From an uncultured Verrucomicrobiales bacterium (GTDB lineage Bacteria; Verrucomicrobiota; Verrucomicrobiia; Verrucomicrobiales; Akkermansiaceae): 64,000 nucleotides of DNA. The notes under the pieces are model-generated. The model did not search any database, had not been told where the DNA came from, and saw only the letters and a list, made by a program, of their open reading frames with translations. A program made the translations under genes and the position numbers. Location of the stretch: positions 1 to 64,000 of the forward strand of contig CALGZA010000037.1 of assembly GCA_937934595.1 (NCBI GenBank), given 5' to 3'. Shown piece by piece: positions 19,453-28,469 of this stretch (position 1 is its first letter; the number at the start of each line of letters is the position of its first letter).

Positions 19453-19677
19453 GGCTGAAGGCGTTTGGATAAATGATTTTTAGTTATTATTCAGAGCAAG
19501 AGTCTTCACATGCATATAACAACTTTGTTAAGTATTAAACTAGTTATTCTTATATGGTAAATCAATCAGAAATTACTGAATTTGGGGTGAATGTGATGTT
19601 TATGAGAGTTGTGGTGATGAGAAAGGTTTGGTTTTATTATAATTGGAGTTTATTTGTTGAGGATTTATGTTTTTTTT

Positions 19678-20040
19678 ATGAGTGCATTTGATTTCTTTTT
19701 TCCTGAACAGGCACAAGCATCGCATTTGCGAAGCTTGGTGCAGCAGAAGCGTTACGAGTATATGAATGATCAGCGTGAGAAGGCAGATCTTAGAGAAGAT
19801 TTGAGGTGTGCTGAGAAACATATGAAGAGGATGGGGCAAGAGATGGCCGAGACTCAGCTTTTGATTAAGGGTATGATGGAGCTGATGGAGGAGGCGGGGG
19901 TGTTTGATTCTGCACGTTTGATGGAGAAGATCAAAGAGATTGATCTGAGGGATGGTGTGGAGGATGGGCGTATTACTCCGGTGGGGAGCAGGCCCAAGCG
20001 TGCTTTTGTTCCTAGGAGAAAGTGGGGGAGGTCTGATTAG
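19678..20040 (+). CDS. Small coiled-coil protein, unknown function
   Basis: ORF 19654..20040; likely start MSAFDFFFPEQ at 19678; heptad-like charged middle. Confidence 0.5.
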   Translation: MSAFDFFFPEQAQASHLRSLVQQKRYEYMNDQREKADLREDLRCAEKHMKRMGQEMAETQLLIKGMMELMEEAGVFDSARLMEKIKEIDLRDGVEDGRITPVGSRPKRAFVPRRKWGRSD

Positions 20041-20066
20041 TTTGTTTTATTAGCCTGATTGGCAAG

Positions 20067-22679
20067 TTATTTGCTGTATACTTCGTGCTTTTTGTTTCCT
20101 CCGGAGAGTAGGTATGCGATGAGGTCTTTGAGTTCTTCTGGGTTCATGGTGTTGATCATTCCAGGAGGCATGAGTGATTGCTGAGAAGGTTCTATTTTTA
20201 GGACGTTTTTGGCTGGTTGTTTGTTGACTTTTGACATGTCGAACGGGTTGCTTGCTACGGCTATTTCTTTATCGTTTTTGTAGATGAGTCTGCCGTACAT
20301 CATGCCGTTGTCTTTGAGAGTGATTTTACTTGCTTGGTATTGCTCTGAGATGGATTGGCTGGGTTCGCAGATGGCTACGAGCATGTCGCGAATGGAGAAT
20401 CTGTTACCGACGGATCCGAGGTCTGGGCCTGAGTAACCGCCTTCTCCTGAGAAGCGGTGGCAGGCAACGCAGCTGCCAGCTGCGAACATTTTTTTACCGT
20501 TTTCGAAGTTACGATTTTTTAGTGGTTGTTTGAAGTGTTTCATGGCTTGGTCGACTGTCCAGGCGACTGCTGGGCCTTTTGCTCTGGGTAGTTTGCTTAG
20601 GTCGATGGCAGCAATGTCTCCGAGGAGGTATGAGACTGATGCTTTTTGGTCATCTGGGAGGTGGTCTATGGCGTCTTGGCGGATGGCGCGGATGTATCCG
20701 GCGAAGCTTTTGCCGCCTCCTTTTTTTAGTGTTTGGTTAAGCCAACCGAAGTAGGCTTTTCTGTTTTGTAGTGACCAGCCTGTGTTGACTCTTCTGAGGC
20801 AGTATGCGAAGTGGATGTTGAGGCTGTTTGGTGTGTCGCTCATGGCAGCGAGTATTTCTTTACCGTATTCACTGCGTTTTAGCATTTCTTTGTCGTATGC
20901 CATTGCTTTTGTCTGAGTGGATTCCATTAGTTTAATGGTTTTAGAAACGACTTTTGGGGCGTTGAGGTGAGATAGGACGCGGCAGAGTTCTGTGTTTAGG
21001 TCATCGTTTTTTGCGGGGTAGTGTGGGTCTAGCTTGGCGATGACTTTTGCTTTGTTTGTTTCTGATGGTTTTCCATTTCTTATGAAGCAAAGTGAGTATG
21101 CTCTGAGGAGGGCGAGCTGGTCCGTGGTTTCTAGTTTGTCTAGTGATAGGGAGTTGAGTTTTTCTAGAATGGCTGCGCCATGTTCTGTGCCAGAGTGGCG
21201 ACTTAGGGCGATCATTGCGTAGATGGATTTACGTGGGTCTGTTTCTTTAAGTGCGCGTTCTTTCCAGAGTGATGCATCTTGGATTTCTATTGCGAGGCGA
21301 GCGGCGTATCTTATGCTGCGGTCGTTATGGTTGAGGTGTTTCCATGATTCGTTAATGATTGTGTTGCTGTCTGTTTTGTTTTGGTGGAATGCTTCGATGC
21401 TGTGGCGGAGGTCACGGAGTTTTTGGTTTTTGGATAGTTGGCGGACTGGTGCGGTTGATTTTTCACCTGAGTAGCGGATGCGGTAGAGCTTGGATTCTGT
21501 GTTTCTGCCTCCTGTAAGGAAGTACATGTGTCCGTCTGGTCCGAAGCGCATGGCGGTGATGTTTAGTGGGTTTCCGTGAAGGAATTCTGTTTTTTTTCCG
21601 GAGTAGCTGGAGCCTTTTTCTTCGAGGTTGACGGTGTAGAGCGTTCCGAATGTCCAGTCAGAGACGAAGAGCTTGTCTTGGTATTCTGGTGGGTAGTTTG
21701 AGTGGTGTCCGAAGCTGATTCCTGTGGGTGATCCTGGGCCGACGTTTAGTATGGGTCCGTTGCTGTCAGCGAAGTATTCTTTCCATTTAGAGGAACCGGA
21801 TCTCCAGCCGAATTCGCTGGCGGATGTGACGTGACAGATGCGAGTGGGTCTGTACCATGGTGAACCTACGTCGAATTCTAGGTCTGAGTCGAAGGTGAAG
21901 AGTTCACCTTCTTTGTTGATGGCGAGGTCTACTGGGTTACGGAATCCGGATGCGATCATTTTCCAGTCTTTACCATCTGGTGATATGCGGGCTACCCATC
22001 CTGCGGGGGCTTTGATGGATACTGCGTGGCCCATTTGGTCTGGGATCCACTGTAGGAGTGAGTCTTTTCCCCAGACTGGGGGTAGGAGGCTGGGAACTCC
22101 CTTGGGTATGGTTCCGTAGTTTCCGCTGACTAGGTAGAGTCCTTTTCCGTCTGCTGTTTTGATGATGTTGTGTGCTGAGTGCTCGTAGCCCATTTTGAGT
22201 CGTTTGATGAGTTTGAATTCGTCATATTTGTCGTCTCCGTTGGTGTCTTTGATTCTATATAGTCCAGTCATTGTGACCATGTATAGGCTATCGAATGCGT
22301 GGAGTAGGCCTAGAGCCCCTCCTACGCGTCTTTTTCCCCAGTCTATGGGCTCGTAGGGGAATCCTTTGAGGGGTTCTACGGATGTTTTTTTGTTTGATTC
22401 ACCTGCTTTAGGGAGTGTGACTCGGAAGACGCCTTTGTCATCTTGGTCTGAAACGACGAGTCTTCCTTTGGCGTCGAATGACATGGCAACCCATGATCCT
22501 TGGTGTTTTGGTATGGAGTAGAGTAGTTCAGCGTCAAATCCTTGTTGGATCATGATGCCTGTGTCTTCGTCTTTGACTAGTTTTGGATCTGCGCTGGTGG
22601 CTATTGAGCTTGATATGCTGATAGTGGTTATGGCTATGAGCATCGATTTAAGCTTAGATATGACTGGTTGCATTCTCAT
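20067..22679 (-). CDS. PVC-type membrane-bound dehydrogenase / HEAT / c-type cytochrome protein
   Basis: 870 aa; propeller (GWVARISPDGKDWKMIASGFRNPVDLAINKEGELFTFDSDLEFDVGSPWYRPTRICHV) and haem motif CVACH (GSCVACHRFSGEGGYSGPDL). Confidence 0.88.
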   Translation of the reverse strand: MRMQPVISKLKSMLIAITTISISSSIATSADPKLVKDEDTGIMIQQGFDAELLYSIPKHQGSWVAMSFDAKGRLVVSDQDDKGVFRVTLPKAGESNKKTSVEPLKGFPYEPIDWGKRRVGGALGLLHAFDSLYMVTMTGLYRIKDTNGDDKYDEFKLIKRLKMGYEHSAHNIIKTADGKGLYLVSGNYGTIPKGVPSLLPPVWGKDSLLQWIPDQMGHAVSIKAPAGWVARISPDGKDWKMIASGFRNPVDLAINKEGELFTFDSDLEFDVGSPWYRPTRICHVTSASEFGWRSGSSKWKEYFADSNGPILNVGPGSPTGISFGHHSNYPPEYQDKLFVSDWTFGTLYTVNLEEKGSSYSGKKTEFLHGNPLNITAMRFGPDGHMYFLTGGRNTESKLYRIRYSGEKSTAPVRQLSKNQKLRDLRHSIEAFHQNKTDSNTIINESWKHLNHNDRSIRYAARLAIEIQDASLWKERALKETDPRKSIYAMIALSRHSGTEHGAAILEKLNSLSLDKLETTDQLALLRAYSLCFIRNGKPSETNKAKVIAKLDPHYPAKNDDLNTELCRVLSHLNAPKVVSKTIKLMESTQTKAMAYDKEMLKRSEYGKEILAAMSDTPNSLNIHFAYCLRRVNTGWSLQNRKAYFGWLNQTLKKGGGKSFAGYIRAIRQDAIDHLPDDQKASVSYLLGDIAAIDLSKLPRAKGPAVAWTVDQAMKHFKQPLKNRNFENGKKMFAAGSCVACHRFSGEGGYSGPDLGSVGNRFSIRDMLVAICEPSQSISEQYQASKITLKDNGMMYGRLIYKNDKEIAVASNPFDMSKVNKQPAKNVLKIEPSQQSLMPPGMINTMNPEELKDLIAYLLSGGNKKHEVYSK

Positions 22680-22754
22680 AATGTTGCAGATGTATAGGAT
22701 TAATCAAGTGGTTGCTGGGTTTAACAATGAGTTTGTAGGGGGGTGGTTGTTTTT

Positions 22755-23642
22755 TTATTTTCTGCGTTTGTAGGATTTGTTTCTTTGGGTGGGGCGGGAG
22801 GTTTTTTGTGAGGATCTGCGGGCGGTTTTTTTTGTTTTTATGGGTGAGCTGCGGTATCCTTTTGCTTGTTCTTTGGGGTTGGTTTGTAGCATTTTGATGT
22901 CTTCTTCAGAGAGTTCTGCCCAGCGGCCGGTTTCTAGTCCTGTGTCGATGATCATTCCGATTCTGACGCGGACGAGTTTGACTACGTTGAGGTTAAGGGC
23001 TTTACACATGAGGCGGATTTGCCGTTTCATGCCTGTTTCTAGGGTGACGAGCATTCTTCTGGGGGAGAGTCGTTTTACTGATTTGGCTTTGGCGCGTGGC
23101 ATTCCTTTTCCGATGAAGACGCCGCGAAGGAATGAGTCTAGTACATCGTTATCGTATGCTTGGTTGGTGGTGACGAGGTATTCTTTTTCTATTTTTTGTG
23201 ATGGGTGGGCGAGTTGCTGTGCGAGGTCTCCGTCATTAGTGAGAATGATGAGGCCTTCTGAGTCTTGGTCTAGTCTTCCTACGTGGTTAAGGTGTCTGAG
23301 GGTGGGGGGGATGAATTCGTATATGGTGTCTCGCTCGAGTTCGTCATTTTTGGTGCAGACGCAGCCGCGGGGTTTGTTGAATATGATTGTTTTAAGTTCT
23401 TTTGGGAGGACGCGTTTGCCGTCTATTTTTACGAAGTCGTCAATGCTGACTTTCATGGAGAGGTCTGTGCATGCGTAGCCGTTGACCTGGACGAGTCCAT
23501 CGAGGATGAGTTGGTCACATTTACGGCGTGAGTCTATTCCGCAGGATGCTAGGTATCTGTTGAGGCGGAATTCTTCATGTTGCTGTGGCAGAAATTCTTC
23601 TTGTTCGCCGTCTTGGCTGAGGTTGTCATCTGGTGTGGTCAT
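22755..23642 (-). CDS. rRNA pseudouridine synthase, RluB/RsuA family
   Basis: 295 aa; S4 domain (RLNRYLASCGIDSRRKCDQLILDGLVQVNG), NKPRGCVCT, HVGRLDQDSEGLIILTNDGDLAQQLAHP, basic C-terminal tail. Confidence 0.9.
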   Translation of the reverse strand: MTTPDDNLSQDGEQEEFLPQQHEEFRLNRYLASCGIDSRRKCDQLILDGLVQVNGYACTDLSMKVSIDDFVKIDGKRVLPKELKTIIFNKPRGCVCTKNDELERDTIYEFIPPTLRHLNHVGRLDQDSEGLIILTNDGDLAQQLAHPSQKIEKEYLVTTNQAYDNDVLDSFLRGVFIGKGMPRAKAKSVKRLSPRRMLVTLETGMKRQIRLMCKALNLNVVKLVRVRIGMIIDTGLETGRWAELSEEDIKMLQTNPKEQAKGYRSSPIKTKKTARRSSQKTSRPTQRNKSYKRRK

Positions 23643-23694
23643 GGTTTTGGATTTATTTGGGTATGATGATGAGCTGGTTGACTGAATTTGGGTA

Positions 23695-23735
23695 GAAAGA
23701 AAGCCCGCAAGGCGAGTGGGTCGCTAAGCGGGCTT
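23695..23735 (-). terminator. Rho-independent terminator for small basic protein gene
   Basis: aagcccgc...gcgggctt inverted repeat; on minus strand followed by tttctttc. Confidence 0.6.
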
Positions 23736-23788
23736 GTCGAAAATGATGATTAATGAACTGCTAATCTCGTAGTTGGCTACGATGATGA

Positions 23789-23944
23789 TTAGTCAGTTGA
23801 TTTTGTTTTAGGTAGGCCTGTAGGGGATTGTCCTTCTTTCCATAGACCATTATCCTTGAGTGCTTTAACGCGCTCGAAACGCTTCATTACTGATCGCTTA
23901 CCTGCTGCGCTGCCTTGTGCTTTGAGACTTGAATGCTTTGACAT
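23789..23944 (-). CDS. Small basic protein of the Chlamydiae/Verrucomicrobia type
   Basis: Own translation, 51 aa, below the ORF-track cutoff: MSKHSSLKAQGSAAGKRSVMKRFERVKALKDNGLWKEGQSPTGLPKTKSTD*. Followed by a clear hairpin terminator. Confidence 0.85.
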   Translation of the reverse strand: MSKHSSLKAQGSAAGKRSVMKRFERVKALKDNGLWKEGQSPTGLPKTKSTD

Positions 23945-24066
23945 AATAAAAATTGTATTTGTTGTGAGTGCGTTTGATAGTGTGGATTATGTGTATTTGC
24001 AACCAGAAAGTGTGAGAAATGTGGAGTTAAAGTTGATTTTGTTGAGAAATGCTTGTTTTCTGGGAT

Positions 24067-24104
24067 GAAAAAAGCACCGCAGCTGGTTGATGCTGAGGTG
24101 CTTT
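24067..24104 (-). terminator. Rho-independent terminator for Bax inhibitor-1 family gene
   Basis: aaagcacc...ggtgcttt hairpin with T run on minus strand. Confidence 0.6.
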
Positions 24105-24117
24105 GGTGATTGTTTGG

Positions 24118-24897
24118 TTAATCGCTGCTGGCTAATGCCATTAGTAGTCTTAGAATGTATAAGAAAAGAAGAGCAACAGAAGCGAATAATGCTAGTGAGG
24201 CAGCAACGTATTGGTTGGTGTTGTATTGATGAATGATGTTACTTGTGGTGTATAGCACGCTGACTGACGCGAAGACTATCATAGCAACAGAGAACCATAC
24301 TCCTAGGTCAAGATTAACCCCTGGTATACATGAGAGGGCTATGAGTCCGATCGCTATGAAAGCTCCAATTTTTAGGAAGCCACCTAGGAATGAAAAATCT
24401 TTCTTTGTGGTGAATGCTACTGCCGTGATTCCGGCTACAAGTGCACCAGTCATAAAGCCAGCTTTTGAAATGATAGCGCTTCCGTCTATTAAGAAGCTAG
24501 CTTGAAAGAGGAGTGGCAGAGCTATGACCGCCTGTGCTATAACAAATAGGCCAAGTCCGAGATATTGTTTTTGGACTGATGTGTTGCTTAGGGCCCATTT
24601 GTTAGCGATGAATGATATTAGCATAAATCCGCCAAGTGTGATTAGTAGCCCAGTGCCGGAGCCAGCCATTTTATGAGCTATTCCGAGCATGAAGGGGCTT
24701 TGCAGGAATAGCCATTCTAGCAAGGCGAATGCTGCTAAGGCACCGGCGAGGTGGGCGTATGTCTTGCGTATGAAGCCTGCTCTGATGTCTTCAGTTTGGG
24801 AAGCAACGGAGTAGGGGGATGCGTATGGGTTTTTGCTTCCACTGTTATCTTGATTTCTGTAGTCTTGCATAGTTTGTGTAAGTAAGTTTGGGAGCAA
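24118..24897 (-). CDS. Bax inhibitor-1/YccA family membrane protein
   Basis: 259 aa, seven hydrophobic segments; FIRKTYAHLAGALAAFALLEWL, SVLYTTSNIIHQYNTNQYVAASLALFASVALLFLYILRLL. Confidence 0.9.
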   Translation of the reverse strand: MLPNLLTQTMQDYRNQDNSGSKNPYASPYSVASQTEDIRAGFIRKTYAHLAGALAAFALLEWLFLQSPFMLGIAHKMAGSGTGLLITLGGFMLISFIANKWALSNTSVQKQYLGLGLFVIAQAVIALPLLFQASFLIDGSAIISKAGFMTGALVAGITAVAFTTKKDFSFLGGFLKIGAFIAIGLIALSCIPGVNLDLGVWFSVAMIVFASVSVLYTTSNIIHQYNTNQYVAASLALFASVALLFLYILRLLMALASSD

Positions 24898-25048
24898 TGT
24901 AGTGTAAATTAGGTGATGCGCAATGGAAATATTATATAACTTGGTTGTTGTTTTTTGTGTGGTTGATGGTGTGGATTTACCAATTGTGATAAATAAAATT
25001 GATTAATTATTATGAGGTCGGTAATGTGTTTTAGGAATATTTAACCCT

Positions 25049-26587
25049 ATGGCAGATACTGAGCAACTATTAGCACCTGGAATGCAGGTGGGAGACTATT
25101 ATTTAGAGGAGATTCTTTCTGATGGAGTGAGCACCCGTACGTGGGCTGCACAGCAGGTTTCTGTCAGTCGAGAGGTGGTTGTAGATAGTTTGAATAGTGA
25201 TGCGCTTGGTAATGATGCTTTGGTGAGTGCTTTTCTGAGTGATGTGAGGACTAAGGCGATGGTGGATCATCCTCTGATAGGGTCTGTTTTTGAGGCTGTG
25301 CGTGAGGAGTCGATTTGTTTTTATGCTAGGGAGAAGATATCTGGTGATAGTTTGGCTGATAAGATGATGGCTGGTGAGCAGATGCTTCCTAAGGAAGTAG
25401 TGCATCTTTTGAAGCAGGTGGCGGATGCTAACCTTTATTTGGAGTCTCATCGAATGGCGTCTATGCCGCTTATGCCTGATCAGTTGTATGTGACTGATGT
25501 GGGGATGTGTAGGATAGTCAATATGGCTGTTGGTGGGGAGAGGGATTATAATGTTTCTACGCAGGATAAGGTGATGTTAGGTGAGAGTCTTATGAAGTTG
25601 CTTAAGCCTGATCAGCCTGGGCATACGCGGACTCAGTCATTACTGGGGTTCATGGCGGATAGGGGGCGGGAGATTCCTTTGACGTGGGAGCAGATTAAAG
25701 ATTTATCGACTGAGGTGGAGGTTCAATTGGTGGATTCTATGGCTACAGCTGAGCTTCAGCGAACAGGGGTATTAGGTAAGGCTCGTGTTGTTGGTGGTGG
25801 GGTGAATTTTCGAAATTTTGGTATAGGTTTGGGAGTTTTATTGTTGTTAGGGGCTTTTGCTTTTTTGATTTTCCGTGAGAAGCCACCTGAGGTTAGGGAC
25901 TTGGGGGGTGTGGTTTTGGTGCCGGTGAAGGATTATTATACGGCTCGGCCTGGTGGTGTGGGGTTACGTGATTTTACAATAGATGCGCATGAGGTTACGA
26001 TTGCTGAGTATGCTAAATTTTTGCGTGATATTAGTCCTGATCTTGTTGATAGTATAAAGCATGATGATGAGCCTGGTTATAAGGAATCTTATGAGCCGGA
26101 TGACTGGGATGCGATGTATAAGGCGGCGCGTGGAGGTAAGGTATGGCGTGATCAGAAGATGAGTTTGAATTGTCCCGTAGTGGGGGTTGATTGGTGGGAT
26201 GCTTATGCTTATGCTTCGTTTTACTCACGTAGGTTACCTACTGAGCTTGAGTGGCGTGTGGTATTGGCTGCGTCTGGGAGTAGTTTGAAGGATTTAGGTG
26301 TATCTGGATGGGGTGCAGTGGATCAGGTGAGTTCTGACATAACGAAGAGTAAGATTTATGGACTGGGGGGGAATGTGGCTGAGTGGTGCTTGAAGCCGAG
26401 TAAGCAGGAGACGGATCCTATGGCGACTAAGCGGAAGCCAGTTATTTTTGGAGGTTCTTACCATGATGGAGCAGCATCTGGCGTGAATGCTGGGACGCGG
26501 CGGTGGATAGATCCGTCTGATGGTGATAAGGATGCGCGAGATTTAAGGAGGCCTTATATAGGTTTTAGGACGGTGGGGCAGCCTTAG
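25049..26587 (+). CDS. Pseudokinase-like domain + TM + FGE-sulfatase-like (SUMF1-fold) domain
   Basis: 512 aa; kinase-like N-terminus without VAxK Lys, HRD Asp or DFG; TM (FGIGLGVLLLLGAFAFLIF); FGE-like FTIDAHEVTIAEYAKFL, NCPVVGVDWWDAYAYASFYSRRLPTELEWR, YGLGGNVAEW, RPYIGFRTV. Confidence 0.75.
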   Translation: MADTEQLLAPGMQVGDYYLEEILSDGVSTRTWAAQQVSVSREVVVDSLNSDALGNDALVSAFLSDVRTKAMVDHPLIGSVFEAVREESICFYAREKISGDSLADKMMAGEQMLPKEVVHLLKQVADANLYLESHRMASMPLMPDQLYVTDVGMCRIVNMAVGGERDYNVSTQDKVMLGESLMKLLKPDQPGHTRTQSLLGFMADRGREIPLTWEQIKDLSTEVEVQLVDSMATAELQRTGVLGKARVVGGGVNFRNFGIGLGVLLLLGAFAFLIFREKPPEVRDLGGVVLVPVKDYYTARPGGVGLRDFTIDAHEVTIAEYAKFLRDISPDLVDSIKHDDEPGYKESYEPDDWDAMYKAARGGKVWRDQKMSLNCPVVGVDWWDAYAYASFYSRRLPTELEWRVVLAASGSSLKDLGVSGWGAVDQVSSDITKSKIYGLGGNVAEWCLKPSKQETDPMATKRKPVIFGGSYHDGAASGVNAGTRRWIDPSDGDKDARDLRRPYIGFRTVGQP

Positions 26588-26623
26588 GGTATTTATTTTA
26601 TAACATTAACTAACTAACAAACG

Positions 26624-27496
26624 ATGAAGCATTTAATAACTATTTTTTCTATTACCTTTTTGTTGTTGCAAGCACAGCTTGCGCATTCTCAGATTGTTTT
26701 AAACGCGAGTATGACCAAGCAGCAGTATGTAGCTTATGAAGCTGTGAAGCTTAATGTGACGATGACGAACAGGGCTGGTAGGCCGATACAGTTTGCAAAT
26801 AAGTATGGCGAGAAGTGGGTTGAATTTGTAGTGAGGCGTAGTAACAAGGATTCGGTTTTCACGCTGAAAGATGTGGTGTATAAGCCGGTGAGGCTAAATA
26901 CAGGTGAGACTAGGACGTCTACTTTTACCCTTAATAATAGTTTTGATGTGAGTCAGACGGGTAACTATAGTGCTTATGCGATAGTGAGGATGCCTGGTCA
27001 GGGTACATCTGAGGGAGTTCGTTCGAAGAAGGTGTTCTTTACAGTTGTGAAGGGTATAGCGACATGGAAGCAACGTGCTGGTGTGCCGGGGACTGCTGGT
27101 GATACGAGAGAATTTAGGATACTGAATGTGACGAATGGTCACAGTGAGCTTTATGTGCAGGTTGAGGATGTGAAGCGTAATAAGGTCTTGGCGACTTATT
27201 CGATGGGTAAGAATCTGTCATTTAGGAAGTATTCTGCGACTTTAGATAATAAGAATAGGATGCATATATTGTTTTTGACTAAGCCTACTATTTTCAGTCA
27301 TACGGTGGTGGATTCACGGGGGAAGACGGTGCGAAGGGAGTATCATAAGAAGGGTCCTGGGGGCAGGACTCCACGATTGATTACTACGAATAGTGGTGTG
27401 GTGGGGGTGATGAATTCGACAAGGTTTAATCCTGAGAAGATGCAGGAGGCTCGGCTTAAGATTCATAATTTGTCTGAGTTACCGCTGGGGTTGTAG
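26624..27496 (+). CDS. Exported hypothetical protein
   Basis: 290 aa; signal peptide MKHLITIFSITFLLLQAQLAHSQ; N-terminal Ig-like pattern. Confidence 0.55.
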   Translation: MKHLITIFSITFLLLQAQLAHSQIVLNASMTKQQYVAYEAVKLNVTMTNRAGRPIQFANKYGEKWVEFVVRRSNKDSVFTLKDVVYKPVRLNTGETRTSTFTLNNSFDVSQTGNYSAYAIVRMPGQGTSEGVRSKKVFFTVVKGIATWKQRAGVPGTAGDTREFRILNVTNGHSELYVQVEDVKRNKVLATYSMGKNLSFRKYSATLDNKNRMHILFLTKPTIFSHTVVDSRGKTVRREYHKKGPGGRTPRLITTNSGVVGVMNSTRFNPEKMQEARLKIHNLSELPLGL

Positions 27497-27547
27497 TTGA
27501 TTTATCATTTTTACTGACATTGGTGATGGGGTGATTAGAGTTTGATT

Positions 27548-28453
27548 ATGGATATAAAGCATGTTCTCACCGCTGATCAGTTCACTCGTTCTGACTTGGA
27601 TGCTATAATGGCGCGAAGTTTAGAGATGGAGTCTATTGTAGCTGGTGGTGGTAGTAAGCTGTGTGATGGTAAGATTTTAGGGGCGTTGTTTTATGAGCCG
27701 TCTACGAGGACGAGGTTGTCTTTTGAGACGGCTATGATGCGTCTGGGTGGGGATGTGGTTTCTGAGACTGACGTGACGTTTTCATCACAGACTAAGGGTG
27801 AGGTGATGGAGGATACGATACGAATTGTGGGTGGGTATTCTGATGTGATAGCGATCCGAACTAAGGTGAAGGGAGAGGCGAAGTTAGCTGCTCATTATTC
27901 GCCTGTGCCTGTTCTCAATGGGGGGGATGGAGCGGGTGAGCACCCGACACAGAGTTTATTGGATTTATTTACGATAGCGAAGCACCATAGGATTGGTGAG
28001 GAGAGGATGCGGGTGGCTTTTGTGGGGGACTTGAAGTATGGAAGGACGGTGCATTCTCTGGCGAAGGTTTTAAGGAATTATGATGGTGTAGAGGTCTCGT
28101 TTGTGGCTCCTGAGGTTATTCAGGTGCCGGATGATTATCTTGAGGAGGGTGATGAGGTTCACTATGAGTTAAGCGATGAGGTTCTATCTGGTGCTGATGT
28201 GATTTATGATACACGGATGCAGAAGGAGAGGTTTGATGATATGGATGAGTATCATTTGGTGAGGAATGCATTTATTTTCACACCTGAGGTAGTGGGTAAG
28301 ATGAAGTCAAGTGCTACTCTTATGCATCCATTGCCCCGTGTGAATGAGATTCAACAAGCAGTTGATAAGTTGCCCCAGGCTAGGTATTTTGAGCAGGCTC
28401 AGAATGGAGTGCCTGTGAGGATGGCGCTTATTGCTGAGGTTTTGGGGCTGTAG
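27548..28453 (+). CDS. pyrB: Aspartate carbamoyltransferase catalytic subunit
   Basis: FYEPSTRTRLSFETAMMRLGG, EHPTQSLLDLFTI, HPLPRVNEI; ORF opens at 27542 but MDIKH at 27548 is the likelier start. Confidence 0.93.
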   Translation: MDIKHVLTADQFTRSDLDAIMARSLEMESIVAGGGSKLCDGKILGALFYEPSTRTRLSFETAMMRLGGDVVSETDVTFSSQTKGEVMEDTIRIVGGYSDVIAIRTKVKGEAKLAAHYSPVPVLNGGDGAGEHPTQSLLDLFTIAKHHRIGEERMRVAFVGDLKYGRTVHSLAKVLRNYDGVEVSFVAPEVIQVPDDYLEEGDEVHYELSDEVLSGADVIYDTRMQKERFDDMDEYHLVRNAFIFTPEVVGKMKSSATLMHPLPRVNEIQQAVDKLPQARYFEQAQNGVPVRMALIAEVLGL

Positions 28454-28469
28454 GGTTTATGTGTTTAGA

